This document shows, piece after piece, positions 25,586 through 34,057 of a DNA stretch of 64,000 nt. The stretch is from positions 2,354,001-2,418,000 of the forward strand of contig NZ_CP118747.1 in assembly GCF_030996345.1 (NCBI RefSeq). The letters run 5' to 3'. The stretch comes from Acidithiobacillus sp. AMEEHan. Its GTDB lineage: Bacteria > Pseudomonadota > Gammaproteobacteria > Acidithiobacillales > Acidithiobacillaceae. The stretch's first letter is position 1; every line of letters starts with the position of its first letter. Position numbers and translations under genes: made by a program. The notes beneath the pieces were generated by a model, which was not told the DNA's origin, ran no database searches, and saw nothing but the letters and a program-made list of their open reading frames with translations.

Positions 25586-26974
25586 TCAGGCCGCTTCCCG
25601 AGCGATTACCTTGGCATCCGGCTTGCCACCGGTTTCCGGCAAGGTCTCGCCCGCCATCTCCACCCCCAGAACTTGCGTCAACACTGCGCCCAGAAGCCCG
25701 GCCGAGGCAAGGATGAGAAGCAAACCACCGACACCAAAATGTGCTTGGAGGATGGGTAACAAAAAGACACTGGTCGCGGCGCCGACTCGACTGAATGCCG
25801 TACTGAAGCCATGACCGCTGGCGCGAAGCTCGGTGGGGTAGAGCTCGGTGGGAATGATCCAGGTAGTATTGCCGGGACCAAAACTGTTAGCCACCTGGAA
25901 AAGAATCAGGCCCACTGCGACGATGGCGAAGGGAGGTTCCCCCGTCAGGGCGAAGACGCCAACCAGAGCCAGACCCACAGCATCTCCGAGGAAACCCCAG
26001 ATCTGCGTCTTGCGTCGACCAATGCGGTCAATGAGCAGAGCCAACGGTACCCAGCCAAACACAAAGCTCGCCGTGAACACGGCGTTTCCAATCACCGCTT
26101 GCTCCGGGGTGTGCAGGCCCAGATGCAAGAGCATGATCGGCAGGAAGATAGCCATGGCATATCCCATCACGTCCATGAGAAACCAAGGGATGGCCGCGTA
26201 CAGCGTACGGCGGAGATAGGTTTTGCCAAACAGATCGAACCAGTTGTGTTGCTTTGCGCCTTCCATGCTAGCCGCCAGTTCCTGCAACGCCGCTTGCCGC
26301 TCGGATTCACTGAGTTGGGGTGCGAGCCAGCTGACCACTTCATTGGCCTCCTGCAGACGACCTCGGCGGATGAACCAACGCGGTGACTCCGGCAGATTGC
26401 GCCGAAGCCACAGCACCAGGACCGCTGGAACGGCACCAGAAACCAGCATCCATCGCCAAGCATCCGGACCAGAGTGCAAGAGTGCGATTCCCACTATACT
26501 GGAGACCAAGGCACCCCCCATCCACAAGCCAAAAATCCAGGTCATGGCTGCACCCCGCGACTTTTTCGGGAGGAATTCCGCCATGTACGTGGAGCTCAGA
26601 GGGTAATCGGCGCCCACTCCCAGCCCAAGGAAAAAACGTAGCACGATTAGTGACGTGGCATCCCAGGCAAAGCCGGAAAGCAACGCCGCAAAGAAAAATG
26701 CGGCAATGTCGATCAGGTAAATCGTTTTACGCCCCCAACGATCGGCGATTGGCCCACCGAACAGCCCGCCTACCAACGCGCCCACCAGCGCCGCGGTACC
26801 CAGCCCCCCCAATTCGGACGGCGCCAGGTGCCACTGCTCCTTGAGCAGGATCAGGGCAATGGCCATGATGCTGAGGTCATAGCCATCGAGAAAAATACCC
26901 AGACCCGAGGCCCACAATATGCGCCGGTGTTTCCGCGTAACCGCTTGCCGATCGAGGACATTGACCGCATTCAT
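25586..26974 (-). CDS. MFS transporter, Pho84-like (phosphate:H+ symporter family) features
   Basis: A 462-residue, 12-segment carrier. LGIFLDGYDLSIMAIAL in TM1, LGVGADYPLSSTYMAEFLPK in TM4, and NSFGPGNTTWIIPTELYPTE in the second half resemble the Pho84/PHS group (GPN-TTF-P-E-FPT signature) and the related sugar-acid carriers. Pho box C lies 48-64 bp upstream of the ATG (26974, preceded by AGGAGCG). A phosphate or phosphoester import role fits this setting but is inferred. It ends one base from the convergent glycosyltransferase. Two relatives occur at 55995-57325 (broken) and 58719-60179. Confidence 0.8.
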   Translation of the reverse strand: MNAVNVLDRQAVTRKHRRILWASGLGIFLDGYDLSIMAIALILLKEQWHLAPSELGGLGTAALVGALVGGLFGGPIADRWGRKTIYLIDIAAFFFAALLSGFAWDATSLIVLRFFLGLGVGADYPLSSTYMAEFLPKKSRGAAMTWIFGLWMGGALVSSIVGIALLHSGPDAWRWMLVSGAVPAVLVLWLRRNLPESPRWFIRRGRLQEANEVVSWLAPQLSESERQAALQELAASMEGAKQHNWFDLFGKTYLRRTLYAAIPWFLMDVMGYAMAIFLPIMLLHLGLHTPEQAVIGNAVFTASFVFGWVPLALLIDRIGRRKTQIWGFLGDAVGLALVGVFALTGEPPFAIVAVGLILFQVANSFGPGNTTWIIPTELYPTELRASGHGFSTAFSRVGAATSVFLLPILQAHFGVGGLLLILASAGLLGAVLTQVLGVEMAGETLPETGGKPDAKVIAREAA

Positions 26975-27021
26975 GAACGCTCCTGCGAATTCTGACGAAG
27001 GTTCGAGAGTAGCACAGAATT

Positions 27022-27038
27022 ATGACACTTTTATGAAC
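27022..27038 (-). promoter_or_regulatory. Pho box C: paired repeat between the Pho84-like gene and sqdB
   Basis: ATGACA at 27022 and ATGAAC at 27033 are 11 bp apart. On the minus strand this reads GTTCATAAAAGTGTCATAA, close to the enterobacterial Pho box. It points towards the MFS gene and sits in the 191-bp gap shared with sqdB on the other strand. Confidence 0.72.
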
Positions 27039-27165
27039 GTGCCAGACCGAGACGCCAAGGATTCCCATTTGTAATAATTGCGTCATATTTCCAGCCAATT
27101 TGCCGAGCATTGCCATGGAACCAGACTCTCGTCTACTCTTGAGCAAGGAATGTTAGGAACGACCC

Positions 27166-28362
27166 ATGATGCAAAAACGAATACTGGTGTTGGGTGGTGA
27201 CGGATTTTGTGGCTGGCCCACCACCCTGCATCTCTCTGCCCACGGCCACGAGCTTTTTATCATCGACAACATGGTACGGCGCCGGCAGGATGAGGAATTA
27301 GGCGTAGAGTCCCTCACCCCAATTCGCTCTCTGTCCGAACGCCTCGAGACTTGGCGACAATCTACCGGGCAAGCAATCGGACACGCCACCTTTGATATCG
27401 CCCGCGATTACAACGAACTCAAATCGCTCATCAAAGATTGGCGTCCTGACGCCATCGTTCACTTTGCGGAGCAACGCTCTGCCCCTTATTCCATGAAATC
27501 CCCTTGGCACAAGCGTTACACGGTCGATAACAACCTCAATGCCACCCATAACGTTCTCTGCGCCATTGTCGAAAATGGCATGGAAGAGTCCTGCCATTTG
27601 GTGCACTTGGGGACCATGGGAGTCTACGGCTACAAAACTTCCAGTTTCAAGCTACCCGAGGGATACCAAAAGGTTCGCTTGCTCTCTCCCGAAAATGGCG
27701 AAGAAAGTGAGGATACGGAAATCCTCTATCCGCCGGATCCGGGGTCCATTTACCACATGACCAAAACCCAGGATCAATTGTTCTTTTACTTTTATAACAA
27801 GAATGATGGGTTACGCATCACCGATTTGCATCAGGGGATCGTATGGGGCACTGAAACCGAGGAAACCAGTCGCGATGAGCGCCTGATCAATCGCTTCGAT
27901 TACGATGGCGATTTTGGCACGGTACTGAATCGTTTTATCCTGCAAGCCGCCGTTGGGCATCCGCTGACGGTGCACGGCACTGGCGGACAAACGCGTGCCT
28001 TTATCCACATCCGGGATACGGTACAGTGCATCCGTTTGGCTATTGAACATCCGCCGGCACCGGGAGAGCGGGTGCGGGTTTTCAACCAAACTACCGAGAC
28101 TCATCGCGTACGCGATCTCGCGCGCCTGATTCACGAACTGACAGGTGCGGAACTGCAATTTGTGGATAATCCGCGCAAAGAACAAACAGAAAACGAGCTT
28201 TTGGTGGAAAATCAGGGATTACAAAACCTTGGCCTGCAACCAATAACCCTCTCCGCCGGCCTCCTCGCGGAAGTGTCGGAAATTGCCGCCAAATACCAAG
28301 ATCGTTGTCGCCGGAGCAAAATCCCCGCGCGCTCTCTATGGCGAGCGCGTAGGGACATGTAA
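27166..28362 (+). CDS. sqdB: UDP-sulfoquinovose synthase (SqdB/SQD1)
   Basis: NAD-dependent short-chain dehydrogenase-type enzyme that turns UDP-glucose and sulfite into UDP-sulfoquinovose, the head-group donor of sulfolipid. The 398-residue product follows the SQD1 pattern: VLGGDGFCGWPTTLHLS, DNMVRRRQDEELGVESLTPI and HFAEQRSAPYSM. The catalytic Thr lies in LGTMGVYG and the Tyr-Lys pair in YHMTKTQDQ. RITDLHQGIVWGTET and AAVGHPLTVHGTGGQTRAF follow. Sulfolipid replaces anionic phospholipids under phosphate limitation. sqdX is not separately present; the nearby GT4 gene is the candidate. It ends 4 bp from the convergent ppk2. Confidence 0.95.
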   Translation: MMQKRILVLGGDGFCGWPTTLHLSAHGHELFIIDNMVRRRQDEELGVESLTPIRSLSERLETWRQSTGQAIGHATFDIARDYNELKSLIKDWRPDAIVHFAEQRSAPYSMKSPWHKRYTVDNNLNATHNVLCAIVENGMEESCHLVHLGTMGVYGYKTSSFKLPEGYQKVRLLSPENGEESEDTEILYPPDPGSIYHMTKTQDQLFFYFYNKNDGLRITDLHQGIVWGTETEETSRDERLINRFDYDGDFGTVLNRFILQAAVGHPLTVHGTGGQTRAFIHIRDTVQCIRLAIEHPPAPGERVRVFNQTTETHRVRDLARLIHELTGAELQFVDNPRKEQTENELLVENQGLQNLGLQPITLSAGLLAEVSEIAAKYQDRCRRSKIPARSLWRARRDM

Positions 28363-28366
28363 CGTC

Positions 28367-29503
28367 TTAGCTTTCCCGTGGTGGCTGGAAGGGGTTGAGG
28401 TCCTGCGGGCAGGTCTCGCCATACATCACATGGGCACGACTGACGATGAGATTGTCCACCTTGCCAATCGCTTGGACATCCTTGTTTTCGTAAGGGATGG
28501 TATGCAAAAGGTGGCGCATGGCATTGAGGCGCGCCCGTTTTTTATCGTCGGATTTGACCACCGTCCACGGCGCATAAGCAGTATCGGTATGAAAAAAAAT
28601 CGTCTCCTTGGCACGGGTGTAATCTTCCCAGCGATCCAATGAAGCGAGATCCATGGGCGATAATTTCCATTGCTTCAACGGATGATGCCGACGTTCTTCG
28701 AATCGTCGACGTTGTTCTTCGCGAGTAACGGAAAACCAGAACTTGACCAAGTAGATGCCACTGTAGACCAAATGCCGCTCAAATTCCGGCGCCTGACGCA
28801 TGAACTCTTGATATTCCTGCTCACTGCAAAAACCCATGACCCGTTCGACACCGGCTCGGTTATACCAGGAGCGATCCAGAAAGACCATTTCTCCGGCGGT
28901 AGGTAGTTGCTCAACATAGCGCTGAAAATACCATTGCCCTTTCTCTTTTTCCGATGGTTTTTCCAGCGCCACCACCCGCGCCCCGCGCGGATTGAGATGC
29001 TCCATGAAGCGTTTTATGGTACCCCCCTTGCCTGCTGCATCTCGCCCTTCAAAGACCACCACCAGCCGCTGTCCGGTGTTCTTCACCCAAGCTTGCAATT
29101 TCAGCAGCTCCACCTGGAGATCGTATTTCAGATACTCATAGTCGCGACGGGTCATGCGATTTTTATAGGGATAGCCGCCACTACGCCAATCGGGGTTGAG
29201 GGTATCGTCGGTATCGGCAACCCGTTCCTTTTCGAGCTCAGCGTGGATCATACGAATGTCATCCTCAGAAACGTCGGAGGCGACGATACCCAAAGCCGCG
29301 GCAATGTTCCCGCTGCTGGCATCCAGCTGGTGTTCGGCAAGATAGCGTCGCACTGCTGCGAGATGATGTTGCTGCGCCATTTCCGTACTGTCGCTGACAA
29401 CAAAATTGCGGATTCCTGTTGGGCTCAGGTCGTCCGGGATATCGGTAACTTTCGCGGCTGTGGGATCGGCATCCTGGACCTCCACCACGGTTTTTTCGGA
29501 CAT
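28367..29503 (-). CDS. ppk2: Polyphosphate kinase 2
   Basis: PPK2 transfers phosphate between polyphosphate and nucleotides, mainly regenerating ATP or GTP from stored polyphosphate. The 378-residue product has an N-terminal extension of about 120 residues, then the kinase core. Walker A is VVFEGRDAAGKGGTIKRFME. The lid is GQWYFQRYVEQLP followed by VFLDRSWYNRAGVERVMGFC, and the C-terminal block is YAPWTVVKSDDKKRARLNAM. The ATG at 29503 has AAGGAGG six bases upstream. Pho box D lies 46-62 bp before the start, so polyphosphate use is tied to phosphate supply. Confidence 0.94.
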   Translation of the reverse strand: MSEKTVVEVQDADPTAAKVTDIPDDLSPTGIRNFVVSDSTEMAQQHHLAAVRRYLAEHQLDASSGNIAAALGIVASDVSEDDIRMIHAELEKERVADTDDTLNPDWRSGGYPYKNRMTRRDYEYLKYDLQVELLKLQAWVKNTGQRLVVVFEGRDAAGKGGTIKRFMEHLNPRGARVVALEKPSEKEKGQWYFQRYVEQLPTAGEMVFLDRSWYNRAGVERVMGFCSEQEYQEFMRQAPEFERHLVYSGIYLVKFWFSVTREEQRRRFEERRHHPLKQWKLSPMDLASLDRWEDYTRAKETIFFHTDTAYAPWTVVKSDDKKRARLNAMRHLLHTIPYENKDVQAIGKVDNLIVSRAHVMYGETCPQDLNPFQPPRES

Positions 29504-29548
29504 CGCAGCCTCCTTCTCGCACGGAAAGCCGTAGTCTAGCAGAGCAAT

Positions 29549-29565
29549 GTGACGTTTTTATGACA
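29549..29565 (-). promoter_or_regulatory. Pho box D: near-consensus PhoB site upstream of ppk2
   Basis: GTGACG at 29549 and ATGACA at 29560, 11 bp apart. Read on the minus strand the site is CTGTCATAAAAACGTCACA, which differs little from the E. coli Pho box. A TAGACT -10-like hexamer follows about 11 bases downstream, then the ppk2 ribosome site. Confidence 0.82.
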
Positions 29566-29814
29566 GGCGGCAAGCGCTTCCCCAACGCCATCACAAGCAA
29601 TCACTTAAATCATATATTATTAACCGAAATAAAATAACATCGACTTTTCATTCAGTTAAAATAATATCAGCATATGTTCATATTATGTCTTGTTTTTATT
29701 CATCTTTTTCAACAACGCATAGAAATTTCCAGATTGTATCTATAGCCGTCTGTAGGCTATAAACGACAATGTTCAGATCAAGTTGTCTCTGGATCAACGC
29801 TAAGGAGCAAATCC
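29566..29814 (+). promoter_or_regulatory. AT-rich leader upstream of cyoA with a 7-bp inverted repeat
   Basis: No gene is seen here. The stretch 29600-29710 is far more AT-rich than its surroundings. At 29741-29761 TATAGCC and GGCTATA form a perfect 7-bp inverted repeat around a 7-base loop. It lies 54 bp before the cyoA start and may be an operator for the oxidase operon. A strong AAGGAG precedes the cyoA ATG. Confidence 0.5.
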
Positions 29815-30783
29815 ATGCAAGTTCGCACCCCCTTACGCCTGGCGCGGCTAGCCTTTGTGCCCGCCATGGCCCTGAGCCTGAGCGGTTGTGCTCGCCATTC
29901 CCCGTGGTGGATCTTTGATCCTAAAGGAGTGGGCGCCAGCGCCAGCTACACGTACATGATGATCGACGTGGTGGTGATGCTGTCCATCGTCGGCATTACC
30001 GCCCTGCTCATTGTCTGGTTTCTCTGGAAATATCGAAAAGGCAACAAGCATGCCGATTATGACGGCAAATGGTCGCATTCCAATGTATTAGAGGTCGCCT
30101 TCTGGGGTATTCCCATTGCAGCGGTCGCCTTTCTCTCTTGGGCGGTAGCCATCAACGGCAGTTTTGCCGTTAATCCTTATAACCCGACCGCGATTACCAA
30201 GCAGATCAAACCCCATGGCGATCCCATCGATATCGATGTCATCGCCACAGATTGGCAGTGGTTGTTCATCTACCCACAATTCCATCATATCGCCATCGCC
30301 AATAAGCTGATCGTTCCCGCACACACCCCAGTATTCTTTAAGCTCACCTCTACCGCGGTTACTACCGATTTCTTCGTTCCTCAGTTGTTGGGAATGATCG
30401 ACGTCATGCCCGGCATGCGCACCAAAGATGCACTAATGAGTAATCAAATAGGAACATATCAGGGAATAGCTGCAGATTATTGTGGTGCCGGCACTTCCTG
30501 GATGCTCTTCAAGACGGATGTGGTGAGCAAGACGGACTTCGACCATTGGGCCAAGGGTCTTGAGAACAATCCGCAGCAAATGGATTATCAGCAGTTCAAT
30601 CGCTTTGCCGAACCCTATATCAACGTCGCAGAAAAGACGCCGGAATGGGGCCATGTAGAACCCGGCCTCTTCAATCACGTCATTTTGGAGGTGATGAATG
30701 GAAAAAAATGGCCGCTACCCATGTTCATGACCGAAAATATGTTCCATTACCTACAACTGCAGGCGGCGGAACATCGCTCTTGA
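29815..30783 (+). CDS. cyoA: Cytochrome bo3 ubiquinol oxidase subunit II
   Basis: Subunit II of the proton-pumping quinol oxidase of the inner membrane. The 322-residue product has a lipoprotein signal (ALSLSGCARH, modified Cys near residue 25) and two membrane helices. Its periplasmic cupredoxin domain ends TTDFFVPQLLGMIDVMPGMR and ADYCGAGTSWM. The paired cysteines and histidine of a CuA site are missing, which separates quinol oxidases from cytochrome c oxidases. It leads the cyoABCD operon (24 bp before cyoB). A lone cysteine in YCGAGTSWM replaces the usual YSGPGFSGM and is worth noting. Confidence 0.96.
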   Translation: MQVRTPLRLARLAFVPAMALSLSGCARHSPWWIFDPKGVGASASYTYMMIDVVVMLSIVGITALLIVWFLWKYRKGNKHADYDGKWSHSNVLEVAFWGIPIAAVAFLSWAVAINGSFAVNPYNPTAITKQIKPHGDPIDIDVIATDWQWLFIYPQFHHIAIANKLIVPAHTPVFFKLTSTAVTTDFFVPQLLGMIDVMPGMRTKDALMSNQIGTYQGIAADYCGAGTSWMLFKTDVVSKTDFDHWAKGLENNPQQMDYQQFNRFAEPYINVAEKTPEWGHVEPGLFNHVILEVMNGKKWPLPMFMTENMFHYLQLQAAEHRS

Positions 30784-30807
30784 TCCGCAAAACAATGGAG
30801 AAACGCT

Positions 30808-32952
30808 ATGTTGGTTAACGTACCTGGACCCTGGAGTCCATTATTGGGACGCTTGGCCCTGTCTGAGGTTCCCTATACAAACCCCATTCTTGCGCCTTTG
30901 TTCGTAGTCATCGTCATTGTTGGCATCGCCTTGGTGGCTGGAATTACGTACTACGGTAAATGGACTTATCTGTGGAAAGAATGGTTTACCACCGTCGACC
31001 ATAAAAAGCTCGGCGTTATGTATATCATTCTCGGTTTGGTGATGTTGTTTCGAGGTTTTATCGATGGCCTCATGATGCGCACCCAGCAGCTCCTCGGCGA
31101 CGGCCCTGGAGACAATGGCATGAAGGTGATGGGCGCCATTCATGGCTATCTGACGCCGTTTCATTTTGGTCAGATCTATAGCGCCCATGGCTTGATCATG
31201 ATCTTGCTCGCCGCCACGCCATTATTGGTAGGGATCATGAACATCATCGTGCCGCTGCAGATTGGCGCTCGCGATATGGCGTATCCCTACCTCAACGCCT
31301 TGGGCCTGTGGATCACTGCCGCCGCCGTGGTTCTGATCATGGCGTCTCTGTTTCTGGGCGACTTTTCCCACAATGGTTGGTTCGGTTATGCGCCCATTTT
31401 TGAACTCTCTTACAGCCCGGGAGTAGGCGTAGATTATTGGATTTGGACCTTAGAACTCGTCGCTCTGGGAACCACCCTCGGCAGCATCAATTTTCTTGCC
31501 ACCGTCGTCAAAATGCGCGCTCCCGGCATGACCTGGAGCCGTCTGCCGGTATTCACCTGGTCAGCCGTATCGGCCAACATCATCGCCCTCACCTCCTTTC
31601 CCTGCCTGCAGGTCGCTCTGGCCTTGGTAGGTGCCGACCGCTACCTGGGCACGCACTTCTTTACCGCCGGCTTCGGTGGCAACTTGATGCTCTATACCAA
31701 TCTCTTTTGGCTCTGGGGTCATCCCGAGGTGTATTTTGTCATTTTGCCCGCCTTTGGCATGCTCTCGGAAATCATTCCTGCGTTTTCGGAAAAGCCGATC
31801 TTTGGCTACACAGCGATGGTTTTGGCAACTTTTGCCATTGCCGGAGTGTCCTGGATCGTGTGGTTGCACCACTTCTTCACCATGGGCATGGGTCCCTATG
31901 TAAGTACGGAATTCAGCGTCGCAACGATGTTGGTGGGTATCCCGACCGGCGTAAAAGTCTTCAATTGGGCTTTTACCATGTATAAGGGACGCATCACCAT
32001 GAGCGCCGCCATGCTCTGGGCGGTTGGCGCATTGTTCTTGCTGCTGATTGGTGGTCTGACCGGCATGATGCTGTCCATTCCCGCCATCAATTACATGGTC
32101 CATAACAGTGTATTCGTGGTTGCCCATTTCCACATGATGCTGTTGTGCATCGTGTACGCCGTTTTTGGGGCGGTGATTTTCTGGTTTCCCAAAGTCTTTG
32201 GCTTCCGGCTCAGCGAATACTGGGGAAAGATGATGTTCTGGCTCTTTACCGCCGGAACCGCTCTGGTGTTTTTCCCGATGTTCATGCTCGGCTTCATGGG
32301 CGAGACCCGACGCCTCGATTGGCCTTTCAATCCGCAGTGGGCGGGCTGGTTTGCGGTGCAGGAAATTGGCATTGCCGTGTATTGCCTTTCTGTTCTCGCA
32401 TTTGTGTGGATGCTCTATGTCAGTATTCGCGATCGTGTAAGAAATCGCGTGCACAGCTGCGATGCTTGGAATACCTCCCGCAGCCTCGAGTGGCTCACCG
32501 ATACTCCGGTGCCCTTTTACAACTTTGCCATGGTTCCCCACGTCAACGCCCGAGACGAAGCGGCCTGGCGGCGGGAGCATGGGCTAGAGGGGACCCGTCC
32601 GGACCACTTCAAAGCCATCCATATGCCTAACAATACCGGCATCGCCGTCTACATCGGCGCGATGACCTTCCTCGTGGGCTTTGGACTGACCTGGAGAATC
32701 TGGTGGTTGACGGTAGCGGCTCTGGTCGCAGCAGTACTGCTGATGATCTATCGCTCGGCCAAGGGAGATCCCGGCTATATTATTTCCGCAGAGGAGATGG
32801 AGCGTCTGGATCGGGAATCGCGAGAACGCATGTTGGGGAACACCCAGTCCGAACCCATACGCGGTGGCTATCACGGGGGTACGGCAACAGCCTACTCACC
32901 ATTGAAGTCAGAGCAGACCGGCACGCCGCCGAGTTCACGGGATTCCTTTTGA
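30808..32952 (+). CDS. cyoB: Cytochrome bo3 ubiquinol oxidase subunit I
   Basis: Catalytic haem-copper subunit, 714 residues with the ~15 membrane segments of quinol oxidase subunit I. It reduces oxygen to water and pumps protons. WGHPEVYFVILPAFG holds the CuB-ligand His and the cross-linked Tyr. HHFFTMGMG supplies the two further CuB histidines, and VAHFHMMLLCIVYAVFGA has the two haem-ligand histidines. HSAHGLIMI-type sequence (here YSAHGLIMILLA) holds the low-spin haem ligand. Together with the absence of CuA in CyoA, this is a bo3-type oxidase for the quinol pool. No cyoE follows, so haem O synthase must lie elsewhere. Confidence 0.97.
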   Translation: MLVNVPGPWSPLLGRLALSEVPYTNPILAPLFVVIVIVGIALVAGITYYGKWTYLWKEWFTTVDHKKLGVMYIILGLVMLFRGFIDGLMMRTQQLLGDGPGDNGMKVMGAIHGYLTPFHFGQIYSAHGLIMILLAATPLLVGIMNIIVPLQIGARDMAYPYLNALGLWITAAAVVLIMASLFLGDFSHNGWFGYAPIFELSYSPGVGVDYWIWTLELVALGTTLGSINFLATVVKMRAPGMTWSRLPVFTWSAVSANIIALTSFPCLQVALALVGADRYLGTHFFTAGFGGNLMLYTNLFWLWGHPEVYFVILPAFGMLSEIIPAFSEKPIFGYTAMVLATFAIAGVSWIVWLHHFFTMGMGPYVSTEFSVATMLVGIPTGVKVFNWAFTMYKGRITMSAAMLWAVGALFLLLIGGLTGMMLSIPAINYMVHNSVFVVAHFHMMLLCIVYAVFGAVIFWFPKVFGFRLSEYWGKMMFWLFTAGTALVFFPMFMLGFMGETRRLDWPFNPQWAGWFAVQEIGIAVYCLSVLAFVWMLYVSIRDRVRNRVHSCDAWNTSRSLEWLTDTPVPFYNFAMVPHVNARDEAAWRREHGLEGTRPDHFKAIHMPNNTGIAVYIGAMTFLVGFGLTWRIWWLTVAALVAAVLLMIYRSAKGDPGYIISAEEMERLDRESRERMLGNTQSEPIRGGYHGGTATAYSPLKSEQTGTPPSSRDSF

Positions 32953-33009
32953 TTGGCACGCTGCCGGACCGATCCGGCACCGTCCGCCTACCCCATGTAA
33001 GGAGTACTT

Positions 33010-33648
33010 ATGAGTAGCACACACGATGTTTCCATCGACCCCAGCCAGGCGACCCTGTGGTCCGACGACTACGAAGGGCATGACGTTATTTCCACTCGGA
33101 CCTTCGGCTTTTGGATGTATGTATTGAGTGACGGCATGCTCTTCGCCACCCTCTTTGCCGCGTATGGTGTGTTGAGTTACAGCCACAGCTATTATACCGG
33201 CCCGACTCCAGCGCAGTTCGTTGCGCCCTGGTACACTTTCATTCAGACCATGGCACTTTTCTTGAGTGTGCTCGCTTACGGTTTTGCGATGACAGCTCTC
33301 AAGCAAGGCAACAAAACTGGCGTCATCAATGCGATCATTGCATCGATGGTTTTGGGCATTGTTTTTCTTGGCCTTGATATCCATGATGTATTGCGCATGA
33401 TCGGCATGGGGGTCACCCCAGAAGTCAGCGGCGGCCTCTCCGCTTTCTACGCTCTCACCCAAGTCCATGCCGCACATATCTTTGTTGGATTGCTATGGAT
33501 GCTGGTCATGCTGTACCAGATTGTGCGCCAAGGTTTCAGCGAAGATGTCGTTGGCAGATTGCTAAGTCTCCGTATGTTCTGGAAGTTCCAAGCAGTCATG
33601 TGGGTGTTTATTTATGTCTTCGTTTATCTGTGGGGGTATATGTCATGA
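33010..33648 (+). CDS. cyoC: Cytochrome bo3 ubiquinol oxidase subunit III
   Basis: Five-helix subunit III that stabilises the oxidase, 212 residues. RTFGFWMYVLSDGMLFATLFA and THVHAAHIFVGLLWM-like sequence (here LTQVHAAHIFVGLLWM) match CyoC. An AAGGAGT site sits nine bases before the ATG. Its stop overlaps the cyoD start (ATGA). Confidence 0.96.
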   Translation: MSSTHDVSIDPSQATLWSDDYEGHDVISTRTFGFWMYVLSDGMLFATLFAAYGVLSYSHSYYTGPTPAQFVAPWYTFIQTMALFLSVLAYGFAMTALKQGNKTGVINAIIASMVLGIVFLGLDIHDVLRMIGMGVTPEVSGGLSAFYALTQVHAAHIFVGLLWMLVMLYQIVRQGFSEDVVGRLLSLRMFWKFQAVMWVFIYVFVYLWGYMS

Positions 33649-34010
33649 GTCATGGACACTCTGATCCTATCCATCATCCCGAAGTTCAGATGGCCAGTAA
33701 GTCCCATTACGTCACGGGCTTTGCTATCGCTTCCCTGCTGATGCTGGCGGCTACTATCCTGGTCAGCGGCCACGTACTACCACCATTTGCCCTGCTCCTC
33801 GCGATTGTTGGTTGCGCTGGCCTAGCGATCATCGCGCAGGTCTATTTTTTGTTGCATATCGACATCTCCGAACACAACATCTGGAATACCGTGGCACTTG
33901 TCATGTTCATCCCCCTCTTCGTCATTACCATTGGCCTAACTTGGTGGATGTTCTCGCAACTCTACCTGCGCACTATGCCGATGATTCCCGGCATGCCAGG
34001 AATGCACTGA
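33645..34010 (+). CDS. cyoD: Cytochrome bo3 ubiquinol oxidase subunit IV
   Basis: Small three-helix assembly subunit of 121 residues. SKSHYVTGFAIASLLMLAAT, QVYFLLHID and a third helix ending MFSQLYLRTM agree with CyoD. It begins at the ATG that overlaps the cyoC stop; a longer open frame upstream only reads through cyoC. The Met/Pro-rich end (MPMIPGMPGMH) is unusual and not seen in E. coli CyoD. Confidence 0.94.
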   Translation: MSHGHSDPIHHPEVQMASKSHYVTGFAIASLLMLAATILVSGHVLPPFALLLAIVGCAGLAIIAQVYFLLHIDISEHNIWNTVALVMFIPLFVITIGLTWWMFSQLYLRTMPMIPGMPGMH

Positions 34011-34019
34011 GCAAGCACC

Positions 34020-34039
34020 GGGGGGTCACCTGATCCCCC
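34020..34039 (+). other. GC-rich hairpin between cyoD and the small membrane ORF
   Basis: GGGGGTCA pairs with TGATCCCCC (one bulged T) around a CC turn. No T-tract follows, and the ribosome site of the next ORF starts a few bases on. It may dampen read-through or protect the cyo transcript end. Confidence 0.45.
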
Positions 34040-34057
34040 ACCCCGAAGGAGTTTATG

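Noticed and set aside
27071-27100. CGTCAT at 27071 as a second Pho box facing sqdB
   Set aside because: No partner repeat at 11-bp distance, so only the 27022-27038 pair is kept.
28328-28349. CGCGCTC/GAGCGCG hairpin near the sqdB stop as a terminator
   Set aside because: It lies within the coding end of sqdB and has no T-tract; it could be codon chance.
31561-32580. 339-codon His/Glu-rich frame on the minus strand
   Set aside because: Antisense shadow of cyoB, where haem-copper oxidase motifs are unambiguous.
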